Assembly (NCBI GenBank): GCA_963422685.1
Contig: OY730442.1
Coordinates: 1,302,001-1,366,000, forward strand
Reading direction: 5' to 3'
DNA length: 64,000 nt
From: Spongiihabitans sp963422685
Lineage (GTDB): Bacteria > Pseudomonadota > Gammaproteobacteria > Arenicellales > Poriferihabitantaceae
This document shows, one piece after another, positions 1-8,885 of the stretch. Every line of letters starts with the position of its first letter. The first letter of the stretch is position 1. Below the pieces are notes generated by a model that was not told where the DNA came from, did no database searches, and worked only from the letters and a program-made list of their open reading frames with translations. A program made the position numbers and the translations under genes.

Positions 1-1
1 G

Positions 2-736
2 GGAATCTGGGCGGATGCCCGCACGGCGGCGGTGCAATTACATCATGCCGTCTCCAATCTGCAAGCCCGGGCCGAGGTTGAAGCCTGGACGCAGCGCTAC
101 AAAAGCGCACGCAGCGCCTATCTGCAAAAGCGCGACGCAGACGCCGCAACCAATACCCACCCTGTTCAACCTTCTGGCCTGTTTAAGGCTCTGCGCGATG
201 TACTGCCGCATAATGCCGCAATTACCCTGGACGCTGGAACCCTTTGCCTGCAGGCCACTGATGCGCTGAACTATCGACAGCCGCCGTGTTTGTTTACCCC
301 GCTGGATTTTGGTCTGGTGGGTTTCTCCTTTGCCTGCGGGCTCGGGGTCAAAGTGGCGCGACCGGACCGGCCGGTGGTCAGTTTAATGGGAGACGGCGGA
401 TTCGGGATGACGCTTTCGGAGTTAAGCACGGCCGTGGACAACAAAATTAATACGGTAACCATCGTAATGAATAATCAATGCTGGGGAGCGGAAAAAGCCT
501 ATCAACGTGACTTCTTTGGGGGGCGTTACATTGGCGCCGATATCAGCAACCCACCATTCGACAAGGTTGCCGAACTTTATGGTGCCGCAGGTTTTCGCGT
601 CGATAAAATATCCGAAGCAGGTGAAACAATCCGCGCGGCGCTTGATTGCGGCCGGCCCGCTGTGGTGGATGTGGCAGTTGACCCTGCGGCACTTTATAGT
701 TTTCGCCGAGACGCCTTTACCCATAGAACGAAGTAA
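2..736 (+). CDS. Thiamine-diphosphate-dependent enzyme, C-terminal part (Xsc/acetolactate-synthase-like), cut by window edge
   Basis: The frame is open from the left edge, so this is the last ~244 codons of a longer gene. It covers the central-domain tail and the C-terminal TPP-binding domain. The binding motif is visible as GDGGFGMTLSEL followed about 20 residues later by the MNNQCWGAEKAYQ segment, the GDG...NN pattern of the family. The WGAEK-(Y/N)Q stretch resembles sulfoacetaldehyde acetyltransferase (Xsc), which makes acetyl phosphate and sulfite from sulfoacetaldehyde. Other acetolactate-synthase-like enzymes share the fold, so the substrate is inferred only. A GTG at 32 would be an internal codon, not the start. 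It is followed after 151 bp by a flavin monooxygenase on the same strand, so they may be co-transcribed. Confidence 0.8.
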   Translation, partial: GIWADARTAAVQLHHAVSNLQARAEVEAWTQRYKSARSAYLQKRDADAATNTHPVQPSGLFKALRDVLPHNAAITLDAGTLCLQATDALNYRQPPCLFTPLDFGLVGFSFACGLGVKVARPDRPVVSLMGDGGFGMTLSELSTAVDNKINTVTIVMNNQCWGAEKAYQRDFFGGRYIGADISNPPFDKVAELYGAAGFRVDKISEAGETIRAALDCGRPAVVDVAVDPAALYSFRRDAFTHRTK

Positions 737-887
737 TCGGAAAGTGAACACCCTGCACTGGCCGCCGGGTAGTCATTATGTGGAGTGACCGACCACAATG
801 AGCAGGATAGAATCAGGTAAAAACACAATCAACAGTGGCCCGGCGACAAAATGGGCGAACATCAGAAAAATAAAGAGGTAGTAATCA

Positions 888-1925
888 ATGAAATTTCAAT
901 TAGCTATCAATCTGGAACGCAACGACGCAAGCTTGTCCATGCAGGCAGTCGAACGCCACACTCTTGAGATGGTGCAAATGGCGGACCAGGGCGGCTTCAA
1001 CGTCGTCTGGGCGGCGGAACACCATGCACTGGAAATGACTATCGCGCCCAATCCTTTCCAGATTCTGACCTGGTGGGCCGCGCATACCGAGAAAATCCGC
1101 CTGGGTACGGCGGTTGCAGTCGCACCCTACTGGCATCCAATCAACCTGGCCGGCGAGGCCGCGTTTACCGATTTGATCAGCGGCGGACGACTTGAATTCG
1201 GCATCGGCTCAGGCGCCTACCAGCGCGAATTCGACCGCATGTGTCCCGGCCTGAAACAATCCGACGCCTGGCGCTATATGCACGAAATGCTGCCGGCCGT
1301 GAAAGCGCTGTGGGCAGGGGACTATGCGCATAACGGCGAATTCTGGCAATTTCCAACTTCCACTTCCGTGCCCAAACCGCTGCAGCAGCCACATCCGCCT
1401 ATCTGGGTTGCGGCGCGCTCACCAGTTACCTTCGACTGGGCCGTAGCAAACGACTGCCATATTATGTCCTGGCCCCTGACCCGGCCGTTTGCCGAGGCGG
1501 AACGCTACAAATCCCGCCTCGACCATGCCATGGCTACCAACCCCGACGCCAGCCGACCCATCCTGGCCATGATGCGCCATACGGTGGTGTACGACTCGGT
1601 GCATGACTGGGAGACGCCCATCAAGGCGGCACAGGATCAGTTCAGCAAATTTGCCAATCTGTTCCAGAACCTCGGCGACGTGGAAAACGGTTTCCCACAG
1701 AAAGTTCCGCTTGAAAATTTGCACAACCGCGATGAATACGGTGCTGAAAATTTAAAGGAAAACCTGATGTTCGGTACGCCGGATGAAGTGATTGCGAAGC
1801 TGAAACGCTATGAGGCGCTCGGTGTGGATGAGTTTATCTACTACGCCAGTCTCGGGCTCGGCCAGCAAGAACAAAAACGCTCACTCGAACTTTTCTGCTC
1901 GGAAGTTATGCCTGCTTTCGCCTGA
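888..1925 (+). CDS. LLM-class flavin-dependent oxidoreductase (luciferase-like monooxygenase)
   Basis: 345 residues, the usual length for bacterial-luciferase-like TIM-barrel enzymes that use reduced FMN and oxygen. The N-terminal strand (MKFQLAINLER), the WAAEHHALE segment, the IRLGTAVAVAPYWHP stretch and the GRLEFGIGSGAYQREFDR motif are typical of the family. The C-terminal FGTPDEVIAKLKRYEALGVDEF segment is also characteristic. The ATG at 888 is preceded by an AGAGGT ribosome-binding site, which supports this start. The substrate cannot be read from sequence. It follows the TPP enzyme on the same strand. A flavin reductase that could supply FMNH2 is encoded 32 kb away at 34.5 kb, but no link between them is shown. 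Confidence 0.85.
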   Translation: MKFQLAINLERNDASLSMQAVERHTLEMVQMADQGGFNVVWAAEHHALEMTIAPNPFQILTWWAAHTEKIRLGTAVAVAPYWHPINLAGEAAFTDLISGGRLEFGIGSGAYQREFDRMCPGLKQSDAWRYMHEMLPAVKALWAGDYAHNGEFWQFPTSTSVPKPLQQPHPPIWVAARSPVTFDWAVANDCHIMSWPLTRPFAEAERYKSRLDHAMATNPDASRPILAMMRHTVVYDSVHDWETPIKAAQDQFSKFANLFQNLGDVENGFPQKVPLENLHNRDEYGAENLKENLMFGTPDEVIAKLKRYEALGVDEFIYYASLGLGQQEQKRSLELFCSEVMPAFA

Positions 1926-2040
1926 TCATCACCTGGTCATCAGGGTGAAGCCGAATAATTACGAATAAAAAGCCGCATGGTTATCCGCACCCGGACAAGT
2001 CCACCGGCAAAAATCGGGCCAATAACAACGCCGCACAACA

Positions 2041-2970
2041 TCAGACAGTATTGCTGAGTCCGCCATTGCTTTGCGACGGCGATACCAGTGCAATGCCAGT
2101 CATCATCACCATTACCGACGTCCACACCCATATAGTGTGCTCCTCGGAAAATATCGCAATGCCCCATAACACGCCCGCAATGGTCACAATATACGCACAC
2201 TGGCTAGCGAATACCGGGCCCGCCGTTTTGATGGTGTGGAAAAACAGCGAATAGGCTATGACACTTAGCGATGCGGTTGCCGTGACCGCCTGGCCTGGCG
2301 CCGTCAATACCCAGGAAACCGGTTCCCCTACGCCCATCCATGCGGTGGCCGGGATCAGAAAAATCGTAGACACAATGGTTGACCCGCTCAGTAATTCCAG
2401 AATATTTATGTCGTCGCTTACGCCTTCAGAAATATAAACATTCTCGGCCGCATACAGAACCGCGCACAGCACCACCCATAAAATCCATAAATTCGCGTCC
2501 TCGCTGCTTAGGCCCTGATCAGGTATCACCAACAGTAAAATCCCGACCATGCCGAGCACAATGCCAAAAACACGCTTGATCACAAGGCGTTCAAATCCCA
2601 TCACCCATATAATGCCGTACGTAAACAAAGGCACGGTAGACACCGTTACCGACAGGATGCCTGCGGATAAATGCGGTGCGGCGCTGTAATACAGTATGTC
2701 CGGCGCGACTATGCCAAATGCGCTAATCACAAAATACTTGTCCAGATTTCTAAAATCAAATACCTGCACTCGCATGATCAGGCACATGACAATAAACATA
2801 ATCGCGCTCAACAGTACCTGCCACGTGGTGATCGCCAGCGGATGAGCGCCGCCGGAAGTCGCAATCAGCGCCAGCGAAAATGTGCTGCCCCAGATAATGC
2901 CGGCGGCGAGTATCAATAGATACGGCAGTATGCGATGGCTGCGCATTTTTCTAAGGCTCCAGCATTGCAA
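2041..2970 (-). CDS. EamA/DMT-family inner-membrane transporter
   Basis: 309 residues with about ten hydrophobic segments, in the two-repeat layout of the EamA (drug/metabolite transporter) family. The start ILAAGIIWGSTFSLALIA is the typical first helix, and GIVLGMVGILLLVIP closes the first repeat. Members usually export or import small metabolites across the inner membrane; the substrate is not predictable. It converges with the upstream flavin monooxygenase gene. An internal Met at residue 9 (MRSHRILPYLL) is an equally good start. Confidence 0.82.
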   Translation of the reverse strand: MQCWSLRKMRSHRILPYLLILAAGIIWGSTFSLALIATSGGAHPLAITTWQVLLSAIMFIVMCLIMRVQVFDFRNLDKYFVISAFGIVAPDILYYSAAPHLSAGILSVTVSTVPLFTYGIIWVMGFERLVIKRVFGIVLGMVGILLLVIPDQGLSSEDANLWILWVVLCAVLYAAENVYISEGVSDDINILELLSGSTIVSTIFLIPATAWMGVGEPVSWVLTAPGQAVTATASLSVIAYSLFFHTIKTAGPVFASQCAYIVTIAGVLWGIAIFSEEHTIWVWTSVMVMMTGIALVSPSQSNGGLSNTV

Positions 2971-3037
2971 TAGTGCTGGAAAATAATTCCGGCGGATTTA
3001 ACTTTGGCGGGGTGTTTAAAGGGGTTATTGTGCGTTC

Positions 3038-3502
3038 TTATTGTCTATTCTCTGGTGTGTCACCGAGCAAATACCGCGGCCCTGACCCAAGTTCAGCCGC
3101 CATGTCTCCAGCGTTATAAAGTGAACAGCGCTGCAAAGACAGGCAGCCGCACCCGATACATCCGGTTAATCGGTCACGCAGTAATTCCAGGCTGCGAATG
3201 CGCTGGTCCAAATGGTTGCGCCATTTCCTTGAAAGTCGCTGCCAGTCCCGCCTGGTTGGACTGCGCGTATCCGGCAGTGTCGCCAGAGCCAGGCCAATTT
3301 CATTCAGGCTCAAACCCAGTGTCTGCGCCACGCGAATGATTGCTATCCGTCTCAGAACGGAGCGATGATACACACGATGGTTGCCCGCGCCACGGCGAGA
3401 GGCCACCAAACCCCTGGTTTCGTAGAATCGCAAAGTCGATGGCGCCACGCCACTTCGTCTGGCGGCTTCGCCTATTTTCAGATACACATTTTGTTTGGTC
3501 AT
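3038..3502 (-). CDS. soxR: SoxR-type MerR-family redox-sensing regulator
   Basis: 154 residues. The N-terminal MerR winged helix-turn-helix (YLKIGEAARRSGVAPSTLRF, residues 7-26) is followed by a dimerisation helix and a C-terminal cysteine cluster CIGCGCLSLQRC (Cys115, 118, 120, 126). That spacing, C-x2-C-x-C-x5-C, is the [2Fe-2S] signature separating SoxR from other MerR proteins. In known SoxR the oxidised cluster twists a promoter with an over-long spacer and turns on transcription. The gene is divergent from the Rieske-protein gene at 3613, and the region between them holds a promoter of exactly that architecture. The target is therefore probably the Rieske gene. Confidence 0.92.
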   Translation of the reverse strand: MTKQNVYLKIGEAARRSGVAPSTLRFYETRGLVASRRGAGNHRVYHRSVLRRIAIIRVAQTLGLSLNEIGLALATLPDTRSPTRRDWQRLSRKWRNHLDQRIRSLELLRDRLTGCIGCGCLSLQRCSLYNAGDMAAELGSGPRYLLGDTPENRQ

Positions 3503-3533
3503 AGTTAATTTCGATTTATTTTACAGATCGCGC

Positions 3534-3564
3534 TTGACTTGAAGTTAGCTTTAAATTTTATACT
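3534..3564 (+). promoter_or_regulatory. MerR/SoxR-type promoter with 19-bp spacer, driving the Rieske gene
   Basis: A -35 box TTGACT (3534-3539) and a -10 box TATACT (3559-3564) are separated by 19 bp, the over-long spacer characteristic of MerR-family-activated promoters. Inside the spacer is an imperfect dyad, TTGAAGTTAGCTTTAA (3539-3554), in the place a SoxR dimer would bind. It lies 36 bp upstream of the soxR start codon on the other strand and points at the gene at 3613. Confidence 0.8.
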
Positions 3565-3612
3565 GGTCAATCGGATTCAGCATTACTTTAACCACATTCA
3601 GCCGGATATACG

Positions 3613-5229
3613 ATGAAAAACATTTCAGAGCCAAAAAACCCGGACCGGCAAAACTGGCGTTTTGCCAAATCGCTTTCACAACTGCGGGCGCACAAAGCCA
3701 TGTTGGCGCGGGTATCGGGCCGGCAAATTGCATTATTCCATACACCCCGGGGCATACACGCCTGCGATAACCGCTGCCCCCATGAAGGCTATCCTCTGTG
3801 CGAAGGCGATGTTTCACCGGATTGCAAACTGACCTGCAACTGGCATAACTGGAAATTCGATTTAATCACGGGTGAAAACCTGTTCGGTGGAGATCGATTG
3901 CGAATCTACCCGGTTGAAGTGCGTGGCGATGAGGTGTGGGTTGAAATTACTGACCCGCCCTATGAAGAACGCTATGCCGCTATCGTGAAAAACCTGCGTA
4001 ACGCCTTTGATGATCATGAATACGACCGTATCGCGCGAGAAATTGCCCGCATGAAGAATCTTGGGGCAGACCCGCTTGATGCGCTACGTTTAAGTATTCA
4101 ATGGTCATGGCAGCGCATGGAGTTCGGCTGGACCCATGCCTACGCGGGCATGGCGGATTGGCTGGTGCTGTATGAAGAAAACCGTGACAACGAGGAACTA
4201 CAGCTTGTTTGCCTGCTGGAGAGTGTCGCCCACACCGCATTTGATGTGTTGCGCGAACCGGTTTATCCATTCAGCGAGGAAACAGCGCCATTTGACCAGG
4301 CTGTATTCCTCCGGGCGGTGGAGCAGGAAAATGAAGCGACAGCCATCGCGGCCATACGGGGCGGTTTGCACGACGGCCTGGAGTTTGAGGATTTTGAACC
4401 GGCGCTGTCCCACGCGGCCCTCGCCCACTATAATGATTTTGGTCATGCCTTGATTTATGTAACCAAAGCCGGGACCTTGATCGAAAAGCTCGGGCCCGGC
4501 GTAGCAGCACCTTTACTGTTTTCGCTGGTTCGTGAATTTATATTTTCACCCCGGGAGGACAGGATTCCCGAATTTCGCCGCTATGGAGCGGCCTTGAGCG
4601 CCTGGCCTAAATGCCGCAATAAAAACCAACCCGACGACTCGCATCCTGCGGCAGAGCAATGGCATCGACAGGGAATAAACCGCGCACTCGATTTAACCGT
4701 TGCCAACGCCAGCGCTCCACCCGAAGCCCTGTACCGCGCATTGCTCGCCGCAAATGCAGTCAACCTGCTCAGTTTCGACCATAACCAGCAGGACAAAGTC
4801 CATGTTTCGGTATCCGGCAACGTCGGCTGGCTCGACTTCACCCACGGATTGACCTTCGCCAATGCGGTGCGAAAACAATGCGCGAAATTTCCGCAACTCT
4901 GGCCCCGGGGCTTGCTGCAAATGGCCTGCTTCGCCGGACGTAATGCCGCTTTTACGACGGATGAATACGATCTGGTCAAATGGCACTCCGGGGATATCGG
5001 ACAGGATATTGAAAATTTGCTCCAGCGTATTTTTGACCACGGGCAAAGTGAATACATTGTTTCCGTGCACTGGCTGAAAATCGCATTGGCGGTACGCGAG
5101 GAAATACACGCATTACCGAAACAGCAGGGTATTGTGCTGGCCGCCGCTTTAAGCCGTTTTATGAATTCACCATTGAAACGCAGACAAGCCAGACGCACCG
5201 CCTACCAATCGCTCCAATTCACAGCCTGA
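3613..5229 (+). CDS. Rieske [2Fe-2S] protein with a large uncharacterised C-terminal region
   Basis: 538 residues. Residues ~15-115 form a Rieske ferredoxin domain with both ligand boxes intact: C55-P-H57 and C75-N-W-H78. The remaining ~420 residues are soluble, with no membrane segment and no non-heme-iron facial triad I can place. It is therefore neither a bc1 Rieske protein nor an obvious ring-hydroxylating oxygenase. The C-terminal part contains several histidine-containing stretches (e.g. LSHAALAHYNDFGHALIY near residue 270) that might bind a cofactor; this is inference. The divergent soxR and the intervening 19-bp-spacer promoter suggest induction by redox-cycling compounds. The function is unknown. 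Confidence 0.8.
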   Translation: MKNISEPKNPDRQNWRFAKSLSQLRAHKAMLARVSGRQIALFHTPRGIHACDNRCPHEGYPLCEGDVSPDCKLTCNWHNWKFDLITGENLFGGDRLRIYPVEVRGDEVWVEITDPPYEERYAAIVKNLRNAFDDHEYDRIAREIARMKNLGADPLDALRLSIQWSWQRMEFGWTHAYAGMADWLVLYEENRDNEELQLVCLLESVAHTAFDVLREPVYPFSEETAPFDQAVFLRAVEQENEATAIAAIRGGLHDGLEFEDFEPALSHAALAHYNDFGHALIYVTKAGTLIEKLGPGVAAPLLFSLVREFIFSPREDRIPEFRRYGAALSAWPKCRNKNQPDDSHPAAEQWHRQGINRALDLTVANASAPPEALYRALLAANAVNLLSFDHNQQDKVHVSVSGNVGWLDFTHGLTFANAVRKQCAKFPQLWPRGLLQMACFAGRNAAFTTDEYDLVKWHSGDIGQDIENLLQRIFDHGQSEYIVSVHWLKIALAVREEIHALPKQQGIVLAAALSRFMNSPLKRRQARRTAYQSLQFTA

Positions 5230-5336
5230 GGAATGATTTTCCATGAACAGGTTTGCTGTCGGTGCACGCCATTCACCAACACGCGCCAATTAAACATGAA
5301 TATGCTGATCGCCGACCCGGGCCGGTAACAAAAAAC

Positions 5337-7589
5337 TCAGCTTTTTCTGATATGAAGTTTGATTTGGTTTTCTTCCAGTTGAACCACAACCTGCCCGCCT
5401 TTCGCAAGTTTTCCAAACAATAATTCTTCGGCCAGGGGTTGTTTGATCTCGCACTGAATAACTCTGGCCATTGGCCTGGCCCCCATGGCCGAATCATAGC
5501 CTTTTTCAGCCAGCCACCTGACCGCAGCATCCTGCACTTCCAGGGTCACCTGTTTTTCTGCAAGCTGCTGCTCCAGCTCCAGAATAAACTTTCTGACAAC
5601 GCGCACAATATTTTCGTCGTCCAATCCATCAAAGCGAATTATATTATCCAGGCGATTGCGAAATTCCGGGGTGAATATTTTCTTGATTGCTTCCATATCA
5701 TCGGCGCTGTGATCCTGAGCGACAAATCCTATAGTTTCGCGGGCTGACTGCACGGCTCCGGCATTTGTGGTCATGACGATAATCACGTTGCGAAAATCGG
5801 ATTTTCGGCCATTGTTGTCGGTCAAACTACCGTAGTCCATAACCTGCAATAAAATATTAAAAATATCTGGATGGGCTTTTTCGATTTCATCGAACAGCAA
5901 AACCGCGTGCGGATGCTGGTTGATCGAATCGGTGAGCAGGCCGCCCTGGTCAAATCCAACATAGCCTGGCGGCGCACCAATCAGTCTGGAAACGGTGTGG
6001 CGCTCCATGTATTCGGACATGTCGAATCGGATGAACTCTATGCCCAGTGTGTTGGCGAGCTGCCTGGTTACTTCGGTTTTGCCCACTCCGGTGGGGCCTG
6101 AAAACAAGAACGAAGCGATCGGCTTTTCCGTGTTGCCCATCCCTGCCCGGGCCATCTTGATTGATGCGGCCAGCGCAGTTATCGCCGGGTCCTGCCCAAA
6201 TATCACCATTTTCAGATCCCGTTCCAGGGTTTTTAATGATTTCAAATCCGCAGCCGAGACATGTTTCGGTGGAATCCGGGCGATATCCGCAATCATGTTT
6301 TCAATTTCTTTCACCCCGATGGTTTTCTTTCGGGATTTTCCATTATTCAACCGGGTTTTAGCCCCGGCTTCATCAATCACATCGATGGCAGTGTCGGGAA
6401 GCTGGCGGTCAGACAAATAGCGTGCTGAAAGCTCGACGGCAGACCGTAAAGCAGGGTTGGTATATTTGACATCGTGGTGTTGCTCGAATCGACTCTTCAG
6501 CCCTCGCAGTATCGCCACCGCTTCGTCCACGGTGGGCTCGACTACGTCGATCTTCTGGAAGCGACGGGATAGAGCCCGATCTTTTTCGAACACTCCCCGG
6601 TACTCGCGATAAGTGGTGGAGCCGATGCACTTTAACCCCCCGGAAGCCAGCATGGGTTTGAGCAGATTAGACGCATCCAATGTGCCGCCCGAAACCGCGC
6701 CGGCGCCGATGATGGTATGAATTTCATCTATGAACAAGATCGAACCGGGTTCCTTGTCCAGCGCTTTTAACACTGCTTTTAATCGCTGTTCAAAATCGCC
6801 CCGATACTTTGCGCCGGCCAGCAAGGCGCCCATATCCAGACTGTAAATGGTGCTTTGCGCCAGCACATCCGGCACTTTATTTTCAACAATTTTTTTCGCC
6901 AGCCCTTCGGCGATAGCGGTTTTTCCAACCCCCGCCTCGCCCACAAACAACGGATTGTTCTTGCGTCGCCGGCATAATATCTGAACGGCCCGGTCAAGTT
7001 CCCTGTGCCGACCAATCAAGGGGTCAATCCTGCCGTCTGCGGCTTGTTGATTGAGATTGATGGTATACGCTTCCAGCGACCCATCGGATTCCCGGACATG
7101 ACCATCCTGGTCCTGTGCAAATTCTTCGCCCTCTTCCGGCGCCGGCAGGCGATTGCCTTCAGGGATTTTTGTAATACCGTGAGAAATATAATTCACCACA
7201 TCGTATCGGGTAATTTCCTGCTGACTCAAAAAATAAACCGCATGGGATTCTTTTTCGCTGAAAACCGCTACCAGCACATTGCTTCCCTTCACTTTCCTGT
7301 TTCCAGAGCTTTGCACGTGCAGGATGGCGCGCTGCAACACCCGCTGAAATCCGATTCCGGGCTGGGGTTCCGAGTCCTCAGCCACTAGCGGAACCTGATT
7401 TTTTAAAAACCCTGCCAGTGATTTTCTTAGAGACTCGACATTTCCACCGCATGAAATGATCGTTCGTTCAGTTTCTTCGTCATCCAGCAACGAATACAGC
7501 AGATGTTCCACCGTAAGAATTTCGTGGCGTGCCTTGCGTGCCAGCGACACGGCATTTCCCAGCGCGATTTCCAGTTGTTCTGAAAGCAC
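5337..7589 (-). CDS. clpA: ClpA, AAA+ unfoldase of the ClpAP protease
   Basis: 750 residues, close to the usual ~758. Domain order is complete: the N-terminal Clp_N repeat domain (residues 1-145), AAA+ module 1 with Walker A GEAGVGKTA, AAA+ module 2 with Walker A GPTGVGKTE, then the D2-small domain. The pore-loop region GAKYRGDFEQRLK and the Walker B segment LFIDEIHTI are visible. ClpA unfolds substrates and feeds them to ClpP. The adaptor gene clpS lies 17 bp upstream on the same strand, the standard clpS-clpA arrangement. Confidence 0.97.
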   Translation of the reverse strand: MLSEQLEIALGNAVSLARKARHEILTVEHLLYSLLDDEETERTIISCGGNVESLRKSLAGFLKNQVPLVAEDSEPQPGIGFQRVLQRAILHVQSSGNRKVKGSNVLVAVFSEKESHAVYFLSQQEITRYDVVNYISHGITKIPEGNRLPAPEEGEEFAQDQDGHVRESDGSLEAYTINLNQQAADGRIDPLIGRHRELDRAVQILCRRRKNNPLFVGEAGVGKTAIAEGLAKKIVENKVPDVLAQSTIYSLDMGALLAGAKYRGDFEQRLKAVLKALDKEPGSILFIDEIHTIIGAGAVSGGTLDASNLLKPMLASGGLKCIGSTTYREYRGVFEKDRALSRRFQKIDVVEPTVDEAVAILRGLKSRFEQHHDVKYTNPALRSAVELSARYLSDRQLPDTAIDVIDEAGAKTRLNNGKSRKKTIGVKEIENMIADIARIPPKHVSAADLKSLKTLERDLKMVIFGQDPAITALAASIKMARAGMGNTEKPIASFLFSGPTGVGKTEVTRQLANTLGIEFIRFDMSEYMERHTVSRLIGAPPGYVGFDQGGLLTDSINQHPHAVLLFDEIEKAHPDIFNILLQVMDYGSLTDNNGRKSDFRNVIIVMTTNAGAVQSARETIGFVAQDHSADDMEAIKKIFTPEFRNRLDNIIRFDGLDDENIVRVVRKFILELEQQLAEKQVTLEVQDAAVRWLAEKGYDSAMGARPMARVIQCEIKQPLAEELLFGKLAKGGQVVVQLEENQIKLHIRKS

Positions 7590-7606
7590 CTAACAAAACC
7601 CCGAAA

Positions 7607-7981
7607 TTATTCCTGTTCCAGCGTACATTGCAAGGGATGCTGGTTTGCAGCGGCAATTTCCATGACGATGCGCACTTTGGTTTCTGCTATTTCCCTTGGA
7701 AACACGCCGCACACCCCCACTCCCCTGGTATGAACGTGCAGCATGATTTGCTCTGCCTGTTCCTGGTTCATATTAAAATATCGTACCAGCAGAAATACCA
7801 CAAACTCCATCGGTGTATAGTCGTCATTCAGCAATATCACCTTATACAACGGTGGTTTTTTAGGCCGGGCCCTGGATTTTTCTGCGACCAGCACGGTGCC
7901 CCGGTCAACACTCGCACCCGACCCGGACCCGGGATCATGATTCGGTTCGTGATTCGAATTGTAAAAATATTTTATTTTCAT
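7607..7981 (-). CDS. clpS: ClpS, N-end-rule adaptor of ClpAP
   Basis: 124 residues. The conserved adaptor core begins near residue 45 with YKVILLNDDYTPMEFVVFLL, which contains the NDD-T-ME residues that form the N-degron pocket, and continues through the MLHVHTRGVGVCGVF segment. The ~40-residue N-terminal tail is longer than in E. coli ClpS (106 aa). It is low in complexity (DPGSGSGAS) and would be the flexible part that enters the ClpA pore. An internal start is possible, but no better Met lies before the core. It sits immediately upstream of clpA. Confidence 0.95.
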   Translation of the reverse strand: MKIKYFYNSNHEPNHDPGSGSGASVDRGTVLVAEKSRARPKKPPLYKVILLNDDYTPMEFVVFLLVRYFNMNQEQAEQIMLHVHTRGVGVCGVFPREIAETKVRIVMEIAAANQHPLQCTLEQE

Positions 7982-8032
7982 TGCGGCCCGCGGCCCTGAT
8001 TAATCTATTGGTGCGTTAATTTCCGGGAACGA

Positions 8033-8404
8033 TTAGAACCCGCCGCCGCCGCAACCACCGCATGAACCACTGCCGCCCACCGATTGGAATACATTATTAA
8101 AAACAAAAGATGCGTTAATGCCGTCGTCCACATAATCCACTTCTGCACCGCCCAGAAAACCCAGCGCAACCGGATCAACCACAAGATTAAAACCGGATTC
8201 GCCAGACATCATGCTGTCATTAATTTCCGCTTTTTCGGCGAAAGTCATGCCATAATTCATGCCCGAGCACCCTCCCCCCGAGACATAAATTCGTACCGCC
8301 GACACTTCACCATTGGTGTCATTGATCAATCCTGCGATTTTGTTCCGTGCAGTCTCGGTAACCACAAGATCCGAGTCTGTAAGAGTTTGACTATAACCAC
8401 TCAT
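8033..8404 (-). CDS. A-type iron-sulfur carrier protein (ErpA/IscA family)
   Basis: 123 residues in the HesB/IscA/ErpA fold. VRIYVSGGGCSGMNYGMTF carries the first conserved cysteine, and LVVDPVALGFLGGAEVDYVDD is the family hallmark. The C-terminus is odd: where relatives end in C-G-C-G-x-S-F, this one ends in SGSCGGCGGGGF. The two cysteines are thus separated by two residues rather than one, in a glycine-rich tail. All three cysteines are present, so cluster binding is still plausible. It is a single gene with ~180 bp of non-coding DNA before the divergent yggX. Confidence 0.85.
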   Translation of the reverse strand: MSGYSQTLTDSDLVVTETARNKIAGLINDTNGEVSAVRIYVSGGGCSGMNYGMTFAEKAEINDSMMSGESGFNLVVDPVALGFLGGAEVDYVDDGINASFVFNNVFQSVGGSGSCGGCGGGGF

Positions 8405-8584
8405 GATAAAATACCCCGCTTTGGTTCTGGCTGGCTGGCCAGTTATATGGATTCAGACGCAATTAATAACTATTGAATAATCTTCAAAAAGTCATATGTA
8501 CATAGTGGCATTGTATCCAATATCAAGCAATCAACAACCCTAATCAGTGCCAAAACAATCACCTGAACGATTACATGAGAAGCC

Positions 8585-8857
8585 ATGGCGCATAAGGTCA
8601 ACTGTATGTTTTTAAGACGGGAAGCCGAGGGGCTGGAAAAACCACCTTATCCCGGCGCATTGGGACAACGCATTTTTGCGCATATTTCCAAGGAGGCGTG
8701 GCAGCAATGGCTGGAACGGTCGGTAATGATAATCAATGAATACCAGCTTAATTCCGCCGACCTGGCCAACCAGGCTCTCATAGAAAAACATCTGGTGGGG
8801 TTTCTATTCAATGAGGGTGAGTACGGGCAGGCGCCCGCTGGTTTCAAGCCGGCTTAG
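8585..8857 (+). CDS. yggX: YggX, probable Fe(II)-trafficking / oxidative-damage protection protein
   Basis: 90 residues matching the full length of the family. The conserved N-terminus KVNCMFLRREAEGLEKPPYP contains the single conserved cysteine, and the body ISKEAWQQWLERSVMIINEYQLN is typical. Known family members protect Fe-S clusters and limit Fenton chemistry. Being divergent from an A-type Fe-S carrier fits that role. The ATG at 8585 begins the conserved sequence. Confidence 0.95.
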   Translation: MAHKVNCMFLRREAEGLEKPPYPGALGQRIFAHISKEAWQQWLERSVMIINEYQLNSADLANQALIEKHLVGFLFNEGEYGQAPAGFKPA

Positions 8858-8885
8858 TCCCGGTCCTGAGCGGATTTATTTGCAG

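Noticed and set aside
422..751. Minus-strand frames inside the TPP-enzyme gene
   Set aside because: They overlap a clearly coding plus-strand frame and have no recognisable motif.
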